Below, one piece after another: positions 36,766 through 44,858 of a stretch of 64,000 nt of DNA (position 1 is its first letter; each line of letters starts with the position of its first letter). The notes beneath the pieces are model-generated. The model did not search any database, was not told the DNA's origin, and saw nothing but the letters and a program-made list of their open reading frames with translations. The translations under genes were made by a program, and so were the position numbers. Origin of the DNA: Bradyrhizobium hereditatis (GTDB lineage Bacteria; Pseudomonadota; Alphaproteobacteria; Rhizobiales; Xanthobacteraceae); the NCBI RefSeq assembly GCF_020329435.1, contig NZ_JAGKJK010000004.1, positions 62,001 through 126,000 of the forward strand, given 5' to 3'.

Positions 36766-37419
36766 ATGGACCAGGTGGCGAGCGATGACGCACGCGATAA
36801 TGACCCATGGGAACCTCTCGCTTCCGCACTACGTGGCGGACTGATCATTGCCGACGCCAGGGGTCAGATCGTCTGGATAGACGACGATACGCGCCGCCGC
36901 GTGAATGGCGGCCTGCAGAATCTTGAGCTTCCAATTCGCAAGTCCGGCGCGACCACGATCGATTGCTTCGTAACGTCCGTTGATTTGACGGTTAACGGCG
37001 AGCAATCAACAGTTTGCGTCATTCAGGAAGTCAGGGATTCCGGCCGCGACCTCATCACCGCCATCGAGTCGGTCCTGACCGATACTTCCTCCTTTACGCG
37101 CAACATGATCGACAAGCTCAAAAGTCTGCGCCCGGTTGCGCACCCGCTCCCCCTTTCCACCGACATAGAGCTGTTGACCGATCGCGAGCGAGAGGTCCTC
37201 GGGCTGATATGCGAGGGCAAGAGCGACATCGACATGAGCAAACAGCTCCGGCTTTCGCAGAATACGGTACGAAATCACGTTGCATCTCTGTATCGCAAAA
37301 TTGGCGTCAATCGTCGCAGCGCTGCGATCATCTGGGCTCGCGAACGCGGTATTACTACCGAGGTTGCCTTGGGCGGCAGCAGGCACAAGCGAGTCCCGCC
37401 TGAACTTCGGCGAAGGTGA
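36766..37419 (+). CDS. LuxR-type regulator with PAS-like N-terminal domain
   Basis: 217 residues from ATG 36766, which has AGGGGA 7 bases before it (ATG 36718 is in frame but lacks a site). The N-terminal part, GGLIIADARGQIVWIDDDTRRRV, resembles a PAS sensor domain. The C-terminal HTH, LLTDREREVLGLICEGKSD with NTVRNHVASLYRKIGV, is a standard LuxR/NarL fold. There is no receiver domain, so it is not a phosphorylated response regulator of the usual kind. It lies directly before kaiB-kaiC and the hybrid kinase, which makes it a candidate output or control gene of that system. Confidence 0.88.
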   Translation: MDQVASDDARDNDPWEPLASALRGGLIIADARGQIVWIDDDTRRRVNGGLQNLELPIRKSGATTIDCFVTSVDLTVNGEQSTVCVIQEVRDSGRDLITAIESVLTDTSSFTRNMIDKLKSLRPVAHPLPLSTDIELLTDREREVLGLICEGKSDIDMSKQLRLSQNTVRNHVASLYRKIGVNRRSAAIIWARERGITTEVALGGSRHKRVPPELRRR

Positions 37420-37422
37420 CCG

Positions 37423-37434
37423 CCTACTAGTAGG
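37423..37434. promoter_or_regulatory. Perfect 12-bp palindrome before kaiB
   Basis: CCTACTAGTAGG, just after the LuxR stop codon and 159 bases before kaiB. Related to 36669-36678. Confidence 0.45.
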
Positions 37435-37592
37435 GTTGGTATTTCTCTCTCTCTTGCGCTGGCGTGGCGTCTATTGTTCGCTTTGCCGACTCATCACGCT
37501 AACCGATCAGGCTTCCGTATCCCGAGCTGCCGCGGAGTGATGTTGCCCTCCGTAGCATCGCGCGACGGGTCTACTACAAAGGCGAAGCCTCC

Positions 37593-37874
37593 GTGGCCGA
37601 ACTCGTGCTCCGACTGTATATCGCCGGAAATTCTGCCGGCTCTCGTCGAGCAGAGCAAAATCTTCATGACCTGAGAACTTTGCTCAATGAGGCATGGCAC
37701 ATCGAGATCATCGATGTGATGCGTAGACCCGAGCTGGCCGAGCAGGCCCGCATCATTGCCACGCCTACTCTCTCCTACGAGCATTCGGGCAGGCCCAGAC
37801 GTATCGTCGGCGATCTCAGCGACAAAAAGCGGATTCTTGAATTTCTTGGAATCGAGACAGGAGACGATCCATGA
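37593..37874 (+). CDS. kaiB: KaiB
   Basis: 93 residues, start GTG. The sequence LRLYIAGNSAGSRRAEQNL, the middle IIDVMRRPELAEQARIIATPTL and GDLSDKKRILEFLG match KaiB along its length ([34 protein letters not shown] and GDLSNREKVL in cyanobacteria). KaiB switches fold and binds the CI ring of KaiC, shifting it to dephosphorylation. The C-terminal acidic tail of the cyanobacterial protein is nearly absent. Its last four bases overlap the kaiC start (ATGA), so both are made together. Confidence 0.92.
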   Translation: MAELVLRLYIAGNSAGSRRAEQNLHDLRTLLNEAWHIEIIDVMRRPELAEQARIIATPTLSYEHSGRPRRIVGDLSDKKRILEFLGIETGDDP

Positions 37875-39340
37875 CCGCACAGGATGATGTCGATCTGACC
37901 GGTGTTCTGGAGCGCGTCAAGACCGGCGTTGCGGCCTTCGACGACCTAGTTATGGGCGGCCTTCCGCGTGCACGAACCACTGTTGTCAGCGGCACACCCG
38001 GAAGCGGAAAGACCGTGTTCGCAACGCAGTTTCTCGCCCACGGAATCACGACATTTGGGGAGAATGGCGTGCTCGTAACATTTGAGGAACCGCCGGCTGA
38101 CATCGAGGCCAATATGCGCGGATTCGGCTGGGATCTTGCGAAGTGGCGCAAGGAGGGCCGGCTAGCCTTCGTGGATGCAAGCCCACCGGCCACCGATGAA
38201 CTCGTGATCGGCGACTTCGATCTCGCCGGTTTGCTTTCGCGAATTGAGCACGCGGTAAAGAATGCCAACGCCAAACGCGTCGTCCTGGATTCGTTGACGC
38301 AACTGTTCGACCATTTCATAGGGGATCCCAAGATCCTGCGCCGCGAGCTGTTTCACATCAGCACCGCCCTGAAAAAATCCGGCCTCACGGTGCTGATGAC
38401 CGCAGAGCGTAACAGCGAATATGGCGAGATTACCCGTCACAGACTGGAAGAATTCGTTGCCGACAACGTGGTGATATTGCGCAACGTCCTGCATTACGAG
38501 AAGCGCCGCCGTACGATAGAGGTTCTCAAAATGCGGGGAAGCCATCACGCCGAAGGCGAAGCACCATTCACGCTGCTCGCGAGCCAGGGCGTAGTAGCCG
38601 TCCCGCTGTCCTCGCTTCGCTTGGAGCAGCAGTCGAGCACCGTACGGGTGACCAGCGGCAATCCGGCAATTGACGAGATGTGCGGGGGTGGATTTTTCCG
38701 CGACAGCGTGACGCTGGTCAGTGGCGCCACCGGCACCGGCAAAACCCTGCTGGTGACGAATTTCCTCGCCGGCGGGGTGACTGCCGGAGAAAGGGCCATC
38801 CTGTTCGGGTACGAAGAGAGCAAAGGCCAACTGTTCCGCAATGCCAGCGGCTGGGGCACCGATTTCGCCCGGATGGAAGCCGACGGGAAGCTTAAGGTCA
38901 TCTGTCTCTATCCAGAAGCGCAGGGGTTGCCGGATCATCTGCTGACGATCCAGAGCCTCGTTGACGAATTCAAACCGAACCGCATTGCCGTGGACAGTCT
39001 GTCGGCACTTGAGCGCATCGCACCGGACACCGGCTTCCGCGAGTTCTTGATAAGCCTGACGTCCTTCATCAAAAAGCGGGAGATAGCCGGGCTTTGCACC
39101 GCGACCAGCAAATCCCTGATTGGCGGCGAGAGCGTCAGCGAGCAGCATATTTCAACGCTGACGGATTCGATCATTTTGCTGCGCTACATTCAGGAGGAGG
39201 AAGTAATGAACCGTGGCCTTATGGTCCTGAAGATGCGCGGCAGCGAGCACGCCAAGGAAATTCGCCGGTTTGCGATCGATGGCAGTGGCATGCACCTCGG
39301 CGATCCATTCAAGAGAGCGCCGAATGTATTCAAGACATAG
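37871..39340 (+). CDS. kaiC: KaiC
   Basis: 489-residue double-domain RecA-like ATPase/autokinase. CI: Walker A GTPGSGKT at 41-48 and catalytic Glu72-Glu73. CII: Walker A GATGTGKT at 285-292 and Glu315-Glu316. The autophosphorylation pair Ser-Thr is conserved (HIST, residues 426-429, equal to Ser431-Thr432 of Synechococcus). The protein ends shortly after DPFKRAPNVFKT, about 30 residues before the end of clock KaiC, so the A-loop and the KaiA-binding tail are missing. No kaiA is in the window. R. palustris has a comparable KaiBC pair with daily, hourglass-like behaviour. The hybrid kinase behind it is the likely output partner. Confidence 0.95.
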   Translation: MTAQDDVDLTGVLERVKTGVAAFDDLVMGGLPRARTTVVSGTPGSGKTVFATQFLAHGITTFGENGVLVTFEEPPADIEANMRGFGWDLAKWRKEGRLAFVDASPPATDELVIGDFDLAGLLSRIEHAVKNANAKRVVLDSLTQLFDHFIGDPKILRRELFHISTALKKSGLTVLMTAERNSEYGEITRHRLEEFVADNVVILRNVLHYEKRRRTIEVLKMRGSHHAEGEAPFTLLASQGVVAVPLSSLRLEQQSSTVRVTSGNPAIDEMCGGGFFRDSVTLVSGATGTGKTLLVTNFLAGGVTAGERAILFGYEESKGQLFRNASGWGTDFARMEADGKLKVICLYPEAQGLPDHLLTIQSLVDEFKPNRIAVDSLSALERIAPDTGFREFLISLTSFIKKREIAGLCTATSKSLIGGESVSEQHISTLTDSIILLRYIQEEEVMNRGLMVLKMRGSEHAKEIRRFAIDGSGMHLGDPFKRAPNVFKT

Positions 39341-39395
39341 CGACCTGCAGGACGGTGCGAGAGACTCCGCCGGGCGCGTTGAGATCGGCACGAGC

Positions 39396-41297
39396 ATGAC
39401 GGATACTGCAAACCGACCGAACATCGATCACGGGGAAATCAGGTTTCTCATCGAGAAGAACGCTGATGGAATTATTGTGGTTGACGAAATGGGAATCGTC
39501 CTGTTCGCGAATCCTGCCGCCGAGCAAATATTTGGCAGGTCTTCCGACTCGCTAATCGGCTCTCCTATCGGCATTCCCTTTGTCGCCGGTGAGATGACGG
39601 AAATTGCCATTCACAGGCCTGGCGGCGATCAAATCGACGCGGAAATCCGCATCGTCGAGACGGTCTGGGATCATCGGCCCGCACGTCTCGCAAGCCTTCG
39701 CGACATTTCGGGCCGGAGGGCGATGGAGGAGCGGCTAAGGCATTCAGCCAAGATGGAGGCAGTAGGCAGATTAACTGCGGGTATCGCGCACGACTTCAAC
39801 AATCACCTCACGGTGGTGCTCGGCAATCTAGAAAGCGCTATGCGACGTTCGAGGAGCGCCGATCCTTTGCTGAAGCGGGCGCTCGAAAACGCCACGCGCG
39901 GCGCACAGCAGGCCGCCGTGCTGACCGAACGACTACTCGCGTTTGCCCGGCGGAAGCCGCTTGAGCCCCGGCTGATCAGTCCTGAAGACCTCCTTTCAAG
40001 GATGTCGGATCTGCTTCAACGTACCCTCGGAGAAAAGATCGAAGTTCAAGCTAGAATCGCCGCGGGCCTTTGGGGAATAGAAGTCGACGCGACCGAGCTG
40101 GAAGCCGCCATTCTAAATCTCGCGGTCAACGCGCGAGATGCAATGCCCTGCGGCGGCAAGCTGATTCTGGAAGCGATCAATGTTGAGACGGCGGCTCCGG
40201 ATCGTTCTGTCGCCGATAGTGAGATCGCGGATGGACCTCATGTGCTCATTTCCGTCGCCGATTCCGGGATGGGTATGACGCCCGAGGTTCTCAATCACGT
40301 ATTCGAGCCGTTCTTCACGACCAAGACCGACGGGCGTGGAACCGGCCTTGGTCTCAGTCAGGTCTATGGCTTCGTGAGGCAGAGTGGCGGCTTTGTCAGC
40401 GTTCTCAGCCGGCCAAATATTGGCACTACGGTCAAAATCTTCCTGCCGGCGGCCGCCTCATCCCGGTCACCGTCATGTCACATTGAACCAGCCGAACAGG
40501 AGACGCCGCGGCAGCTTCCCGCCGCCCGGCCGGGCGAGACGATCCTTGTTGTGGAAGACGCGGCCGACGTACGCAATTACACCGTGAGCAGCCTACGCGA
40601 ACTTGGCTATCTCGTACACGAAGCTGCCGATGCAGTCTCGGCGCTCGGCATTCTTGAACGAGAGCCCGGTATTGCTTTGTTGTTGACCGATCTCGGACTG
40701 CCAGGCGAAATGGACGGAAAGACCCTCGGTGACCGAGCTCAGTCAAGTCATCCGTCGTTGCGAGTTCTCATCACAACAGCGTACGCCGCAGCTGCTCTCG
40801 TCCATGAAGGTCGGCTTGACCCGGGTATCGAGTTGCTCAACAAGCCCTTTTCATTTTCTGCGCTTGCGGTGCGGGTACGCGAGCTTCTGGATACCGGTCT
40901 CGATGATGAGCACATGGGCTCCCGCATTCTCGTCGTCGAGGATGAACCCCTACTGCATGCGTTTGTCACAGACATGCTTGCAGAATGGGGACTTTTGGCC
41001 GAGGTCGCCGGCAATTTCAGGGAAGCCGTGACAAAAATTCGAACCGATGCGGATGGGCTGGTTGGAGCGATCGTCGACCTCGGTCTACCGGATAGACCTG
41101 GCCATGAATTGGTCGCCGAGATCAGGAGTTTGTACCCGGACATGCCGATCATATTGGCAACGGGCTATGCCGACACGAGCATCCGAGCTCGTTTCGCAAA
41201 TGTGGGGCGCCTGCGGATTCTCCCAAAACCGTTCAACGCAGTTGACCTGATCGCCGCATTGCAGGACCTTGGCGTTCACGCGAGCCGTGCCGAGTGA
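39396..41297 (+). CDS. Hybrid histidine kinase PAS-HisKA-HATPase-REC-REC
   Basis: 633 residues from ATG 39396 (ATG 39324 would overlap kaiC by 17 bases and add 24 residues). In order: a PAS domain (IEKNADGIIVVDEMGIVLFA), HisKA with the phospho-His in LTAGIAHDFNNHLTVV (residue 132), HATPase with NLAVNARDAM and GRGTGLGLSQVYGF, then two receiver domains with phospho-acceptor Asp in LLLTDLGLPG and GAIVDLGLPD. It has no membrane segment, so it is a cytosolic sensor. Following kaiBC directly, it may read the KaiC phosphorylation state, but no separate response regulator with a DNA-binding domain is next to it. Confidence 0.9.
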   Translation: MTDTANRPNIDHGEIRFLIEKNADGIIVVDEMGIVLFANPAAEQIFGRSSDSLIGSPIGIPFVAGEMTEIAIHRPGGDQIDAEIRIVETVWDHRPARLASLRDISGRRAMEERLRHSAKMEAVGRLTAGIAHDFNNHLTVVLGNLESAMRRSRSADPLLKRALENATRGAQQAAVLTERLLAFARRKPLEPRLISPEDLLSRMSDLLQRTLGEKIEVQARIAAGLWGIEVDATELEAAILNLAVNARDAMPCGGKLILEAINVETAAPDRSVADSEIADGPHVLISVADSGMGMTPEVLNHVFEPFFTTKTDGRGTGLGLSQVYGFVRQSGGFVSVLSRPNIGTTVKIFLPAAASSRSPSCHIEPAEQETPRQLPAARPGETILVVEDAADVRNYTVSSLRELGYLVHEAADAVSALGILEREPGIALLLTDLGLPGEMDGKTLGDRAQSSHPSLRVLITTAYAAAALVHEGRLDPGIELLNKPFSFSALAVRVRELLDTGLDDEHMGSRILVVEDEPLLHAFVTDMLAEWGLLAEVAGNFREAVTKIRTDADGLVGAIVDLGLPDRPGHELVAEIRSLYPDMPIILATGYADTSIRARFANVGRLRILPKPFNAVDLIAALQDLGVHASRAE

Positions 41298-41307
41298 TCG
41301 AACTTCT

Positions 41308-42006
41308 CTATTCTTCGATGAACGTCACGGTATCGGCGACGCTCGCCCGCGAGGTGCGGTAGCTGTTGACCTTGTGGGCGTGGTCGGCATAGCCGAACGA
41401 AATGCCGCAGACGACGCGGCGGTCGTCCGGCAGCCTGAAGTGACGCCGGATCAGCCCGGAATGCCGGGCGAGTGCGGCCTGCGGGATCGTGCCGAGGCCG
41501 AGCGCCTGCGCCGCCAGCATGAAATTGGAGACATAGGCGCCGCAGTCGACCGCGCCATAGACGCCGAGCGGCTCGTCGGTGTGGATGATGGCGACATGCG
41601 GCGCGCCGAAGAAATTGTAATTCTCCAGCGCCTGCTTGGCGTAGGCCGCCTTGTCGCCGCGCGCGATGCCGAGCGTGTTGTAGAGCTGAAAGCCGCTCTC
41701 GCGGCGGCGTTCGAGATAGACGCCGAGATATTCGCGCGGCGGCGTGAAGTCATGATCGTCCTTGGCACCGGAGGCGGCCTCGGCATAGATCGCCTTGCGA
41801 AAGCTCTCCTTGGCCTCGCCGCTCGCGATTAGTACCTGCCATGGCTGGCTGTTGCACCATGACGCCGTGCGTTGCGCGACTTTCAGGACATGCTCGATGG
41901 TTTCACGCGGCACTTCCCGCGGCAGGAAGGCGCGCACGGAATAGCGCTCGTTCAGGAGCTCTTCGAGCACGCCGATGCGGTCTTGTTGATTCACGGTGAC
42001 GTCCAT
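41308..42006 (-). CDS. Nitroreductase family oxidoreductase
   Basis: 232 residues from ATG 42006, which has AGGAAAG before it; the open frame to 42084 runs into a repeat. FMN-binding features are NERYSVRAFLPREVPRETIE at the N-terminus, ASWCNSQPWQVLI, and the C-terminal VVCGISFGYADHAHKVN. The family reduces nitroaromatics, quinones or enones with NAD(P)H. It faces the hybrid kinase gene with only 10 bases between stop codons. It may belong to the following catabolic island, but a repeat separates them. Confidence 0.9.
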   Translation of the reverse strand: MDVTVNQQDRIGVLEELLNERYSVRAFLPREVPRETIEHVLKVAQRTASWCNSQPWQVLIASGEAKESFRKAIYAEAASGAKDDHDFTPPREYLGVYLERRRESGFQLYNTLGIARGDKAAYAKQALENYNFFGAPHVAIIHTDEPLGVYGAVDCGAYVSNFMLAAQALGLGTIPQAALARHSGLIRRHFRLPDDRRVVCGISFGYADHAHKVNSYRTSRASVADTVTFIEE

Positions 42007-42024
42007 GGACTTTCCTGCTGCCTG

Positions 42025-42115
42025 CGTAGGGTGGGTTAGCCGAAGACGTAACCCACCGCTTCCGTCGCATCGGTGTGGGAGCATGGTGGGTTACCCTTCG
42101 CTAACCCACCCTACG
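42025..42115. repeat. Intergenic palindrome, TAGGGTGGGTTAGC family
   Basis: CGTAGGGTGGGTTAGC at the left, GCTAACCCACCCTACG at the right, with GTAACCCACC and GGTGGGTTAC inside. A close copy is at 43388-43477. Confidence 0.8.
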
Positions 42116-42123
42116 ATCCTTAT

Positions 42124-43368
42124 TCAGCGCCCTTTGGTCGGGATTTTGTTGAACGGCACGTCCTTGTCGACCCTGATGTCGCCGGGCAGGCCCAGCACGC
42201 GCTCGGCGATGATGTTGCGCAGGATTTCATCCGTGCCTCCGGCGATGCGCATCGAGGGCGAGGACAGCAGCATCTGCTGGAACTGGCCGCGCGCCAGCTC
42301 TTCATCGGCGCCGGCGAGCGCGCCCGCCGCGCCCTGCAGATCCATCGCATAGGTCGCGATGTCCTGTAGCATCATGCCGGACACCAGCTTGCCAATGGAA
42401 TTCTCCGGGCCCGGCCGCTCGCCCTTCGACAGCGAAGAGATGGCGCGGTAGCTGGTATATTTCAGCCCGCTCGCCTTCACCGCCCAGCTCGCGAGCTTGG
42501 AGCGCGTCGCGGGATCATCGATCGCAAGCCCGTCGTCGGTCATCAGATTGGAGCAGAACTCGAACATTTCGGGGAAGCCGGTGGCGAGCCGCGAGCCGAT
42601 CGACATGCGCTCGTTCATCAGCGTGGTGAGCGAGACATTCCAGCCGTCACCTACCGCACCTAGCCGCTGGCTGTCGGGGATCACGACGTCGGTGAAATAG
42701 ACCTCGTTGAACTCCTGCATGCCGTTGGCCTGCTTGATCGGCCGCACTTCGACACCCTTGCTCTTCATGTCCAGGAAGAACATCGTCAGCCCCTTGTGCT
42801 TGGGCACGTTGGGGTCGGTGCGGGTGATCAGGAGGCCGTAGTCGGAGTAGTGCGCGCCGGAAGTCCAGATCTTTTGGCCGTTGACGATCCAGTTGTCGCC
42901 CTTCTTCTCCGCCCGCGTGCGCAGGCCGGCCACGTCGGAGCCGCCGGCCGGCTCGGAGAACAGCTGACACCAGATATGTTCGCCGGAAGCGAGCTTCGGC
43001 AGATAGTGGCGCTTGTGCTCCTCGCTGCCGAACGCCATCACGGTCGGGCCGCACATGCCCTCGCCGATCTGGAACGGCTGCGTCAGCTTGCCGTAGACGC
43101 CCTCTTCCTGCTGCCAGATCACCTTCTCGATCGGGCTGGCGCCGCGGCCGCCATATTCCTTCGGCCAGTGCAGGCAGGCCCAGCCGCTCTCGGCCTTCTT
43201 CTTCTGCCAGGCCTTGCCGACGTCGACGATGTCTTCCTTTTCCAGCCGGATGCGGCCGAGCGAGGATTTGGATAGCTCCGCCTCATATTGCTTCGGTGCG
43301 TTGGCATCGATCCATTTGCGGGCAGTAGCGCGGAATTCCGCTTCCTGCGGGGTATCGTCGAAGTTCAT
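42124..43368 (-). CDS. Acyl-CoA dehydrogenase (alpha-type, copy 1)
   Basis: 414 residues. FAD/substrate features are CQLFSEPAGGSDVAGLRTRA, WIVNGQKIWTSGAHYSDYG and the C-terminal GGTDEILRNIIAERVLGLP. At the position of the catalytic Glu of medium-chain enzymes (YEGT) it has GGT; a Glu in GERPGPENSIGKL, near where isovaleryl-CoA and steroid enzymes keep theirs, may serve instead. About 78 percent identical by eye to the next gene. Both are followed by a shorter dehydrogenase, a pattern known from heterotetrameric side-chain dehydrogenases of steroid catabolism. An AGAGG site precedes the ATG. Confidence 0.9.
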   Translation of the reverse strand: MNFDDTPQEAEFRATARKWIDANAPKQYEAELSKSSLGRIRLEKEDIVDVGKAWQKKKAESGWACLHWPKEYGGRGASPIEKVIWQQEEGVYGKLTQPFQIGEGMCGPTVMAFGSEEHKRHYLPKLASGEHIWCQLFSEPAGGSDVAGLRTRAEKKGDNWIVNGQKIWTSGAHYSDYGLLITRTDPNVPKHKGLTMFFLDMKSKGVEVRPIKQANGMQEFNEVYFTDVVIPDSQRLGAVGDGWNVSLTTLMNERMSIGSRLATGFPEMFEFCSNLMTDDGLAIDDPATRSKLASWAVKASGLKYTSYRAISSLSKGERPGPENSIGKLVSGMMLQDIATYAMDLQGAAGALAGADEELARGQFQQMLLSSPSMRIAGGTDEILRNIIAERVLGLPGDIRVDKDVPFNKIPTKGR

Positions 43369-43387
43369 GGCGGACCTCTTTTTCTTG

Positions 43388-43477
43388 CGTAGGTGGGTTA
43401 GCCGAAGGCGTAACCCACCGGTTCTATCGATTGTCGTGCTTGCAATGGTGGGTTACGCGTCGCTAACCCACCCTACG
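43388..43477. repeat. Intergenic palindrome, TAGGGTGGGTTAGC family
   Basis: CGTAGGTGGGTTAGC to GCTAACCCACCCTACG, between the two duplicate dehydrogenase genes. Confidence 0.8.
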
Positions 43478-43484
43478 AATTCTC

Positions 43485-44732
43485 TTAACCCCTTCCCTTG
43501 GTCGGGATCTGGTTGAACGGCACGTCCTTGTCGACCCTGATGTCACCAGGCAAACCAAGCACGCGCTCGGCGATGATGTTGCGCATGATCTCATCAGTGC
43601 CGCCCTCGACGCGGGTACCGGGCGCACGCAGCAGCATCGCCTGGAATTTGCCGGCGACCTCGGCATCCTCAGGCCCGCTCAGCACGCCGGCGGCGCCCTG
43701 CAGGTCCAGCGCATACATCGCGACTTCCTGGACCATCGATCCCGCGACCAATTTGCCGATGGAGTTTTCCGGTCCGGGACGCTCGCCCTTCGACAGCGCA
43801 GAGATCGCGCGCATGCTGGTGTATCTCAACCCGCTCGCCTTCACCGCGTAGTTCGCCAGCCTTGAACGAACGTTGCGGTCCTCGATTGCGGGGCCGTCCT
43901 CCAGCATCAGGCTGTTGCAGAACTCGAACAGTTCGGGGAAACCAGTTGCAACGCCGGCGCCGATCGACATGCGCTCGTTCATCAGCGTGGTCAGCGAGAC
44001 GTTCCAGCCGTCGTTGACTGCGCCGAGACGCTGCGAGTCCGGGATCTTGACGTCGGTGAAGTAGACCTCGTTGAAGTCAGACTGGCCGCTCGCCTGCTTG
44101 ATCGGCCGCACCTCGACGCCCGGGCTCTTCATGTCCAGGAAGAACATGGTGAGGCCCTTGTGCTTCGGCACGGTCGGATCGGTGCGCGTGAGGAGAATGC
44201 CGTAATCGGAATAGTGCGCGCCCGAGGTCCAGATCTTCTGGCCGTTGATGATCCAGTCGTCGCCGCGTCTTTCGGCGCGGGTGCGGAGGCCCGCGACGTC
44301 GGAGCCGCCGGCCGGCTCTGAGAATAACTGGCACCAGATCTTTTCGCCGGAGGCCAGCGGCGGCAGGTATTTCCGCTTCTGCTCCTCGCCGGCGAACGCC
44401 ATCATGGTCGGCCCGCACATGCCGTGGCCGATGATGAACATGGCGGAAAGCTTGCCGAACGGGCCCTCCTCCTGCTGCCAGATCACGCGCTCGATCGGCG
44501 ACGCGCCGCGGCCGCCATATTCCTTCGGCCAGTGCAGGCAGGCCCAGCCGGCATCGGCCTTCTTCTTCTGCCAGGCCTTGGCGACCTCGAGAATGTTGGC
44601 GCCCTTCAGCACGGTGCGGCCGAGCGAGGATTTGCGCAGCTCTTCCTCATACTGCTTCGGCGCGTTGGCTTGTATCCACGCCCTGGCTTCAGCGCGGAAC
44701 GCGGCTTCCTGCGGGGTGTCGTCGAAGTTCAT
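43485..44732 (-). CDS. Acyl-CoA dehydrogenase (alpha-type, copy 2)
   Basis: 415 residues from ATG 44732 (MNFDDTPQEAAFRAEARAW); the frame is open to 44840 but that part is repeat sequence. All features of copy 1 are kept: CQLFSEPAGGSDVAGLRTRA, GERPGPENSIGKL, GGTDEIMRNIIAERVLGLP. Differences are concentrated at the N-terminal third and around FIIGHGMCGPTMMAF, which lines the acyl pocket in this fold, so the two copies may act on different intermediates of the same pathway. Confidence 0.9.
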   Translation of the reverse strand: MNFDDTPQEAAFRAEARAWIQANAPKQYEEELRKSSLGRTVLKGANILEVAKAWQKKKADAGWACLHWPKEYGGRGASPIERVIWQQEEGPFGKLSAMFIIGHGMCGPTMMAFAGEEQKRKYLPPLASGEKIWCQLFSEPAGGSDVAGLRTRAERRGDDWIINGQKIWTSGAHYSDYGILLTRTDPTVPKHKGLTMFFLDMKSPGVEVRPIKQASGQSDFNEVYFTDVKIPDSQRLGAVNDGWNVSLTTLMNERMSIGAGVATGFPELFEFCNSLMLEDGPAIEDRNVRSRLANYAVKASGLRYTSMRAISALSKGERPGPENSIGKLVAGSMVQEVAMYALDLQGAAGVLSGPEDAEVAGKFQAMLLRAPGTRVEGGTDEIMRNIIAERVLGLPGDIRVDKDVPFNQIPTKGRG

Positions 44733-44762
44733 GGTCTCAATCCTCGATCGCGTTTCCGGCTT

Positions 44763-44846
44763 CGTAGGATGGGTGGAGCGCAGCGATACCCATCTCCTTC
44801 TTGGCCGGTGTGATGATGGGTTTCGCTTCGCTCTACCCATCCTACG
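44763..44846. repeat. Intergenic palindrome, TAGGATGGGTGGAGCG family
   Basis: CGTAGGATGGGTGGAGCG faces CGCTCTACCCATCCTACG. Nearly identical to 46016-46095. Confidence 0.8.
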
Positions 44847-44858
44847 GTTCTCACAAGC

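Noticed and set aside
37420..37592. Extra small gene between LuxR and kaiB
   Set aside because: Short frames here have no ribosome site and change frame around an AT-rich, pyrimidine-rich promoter-like stretch.
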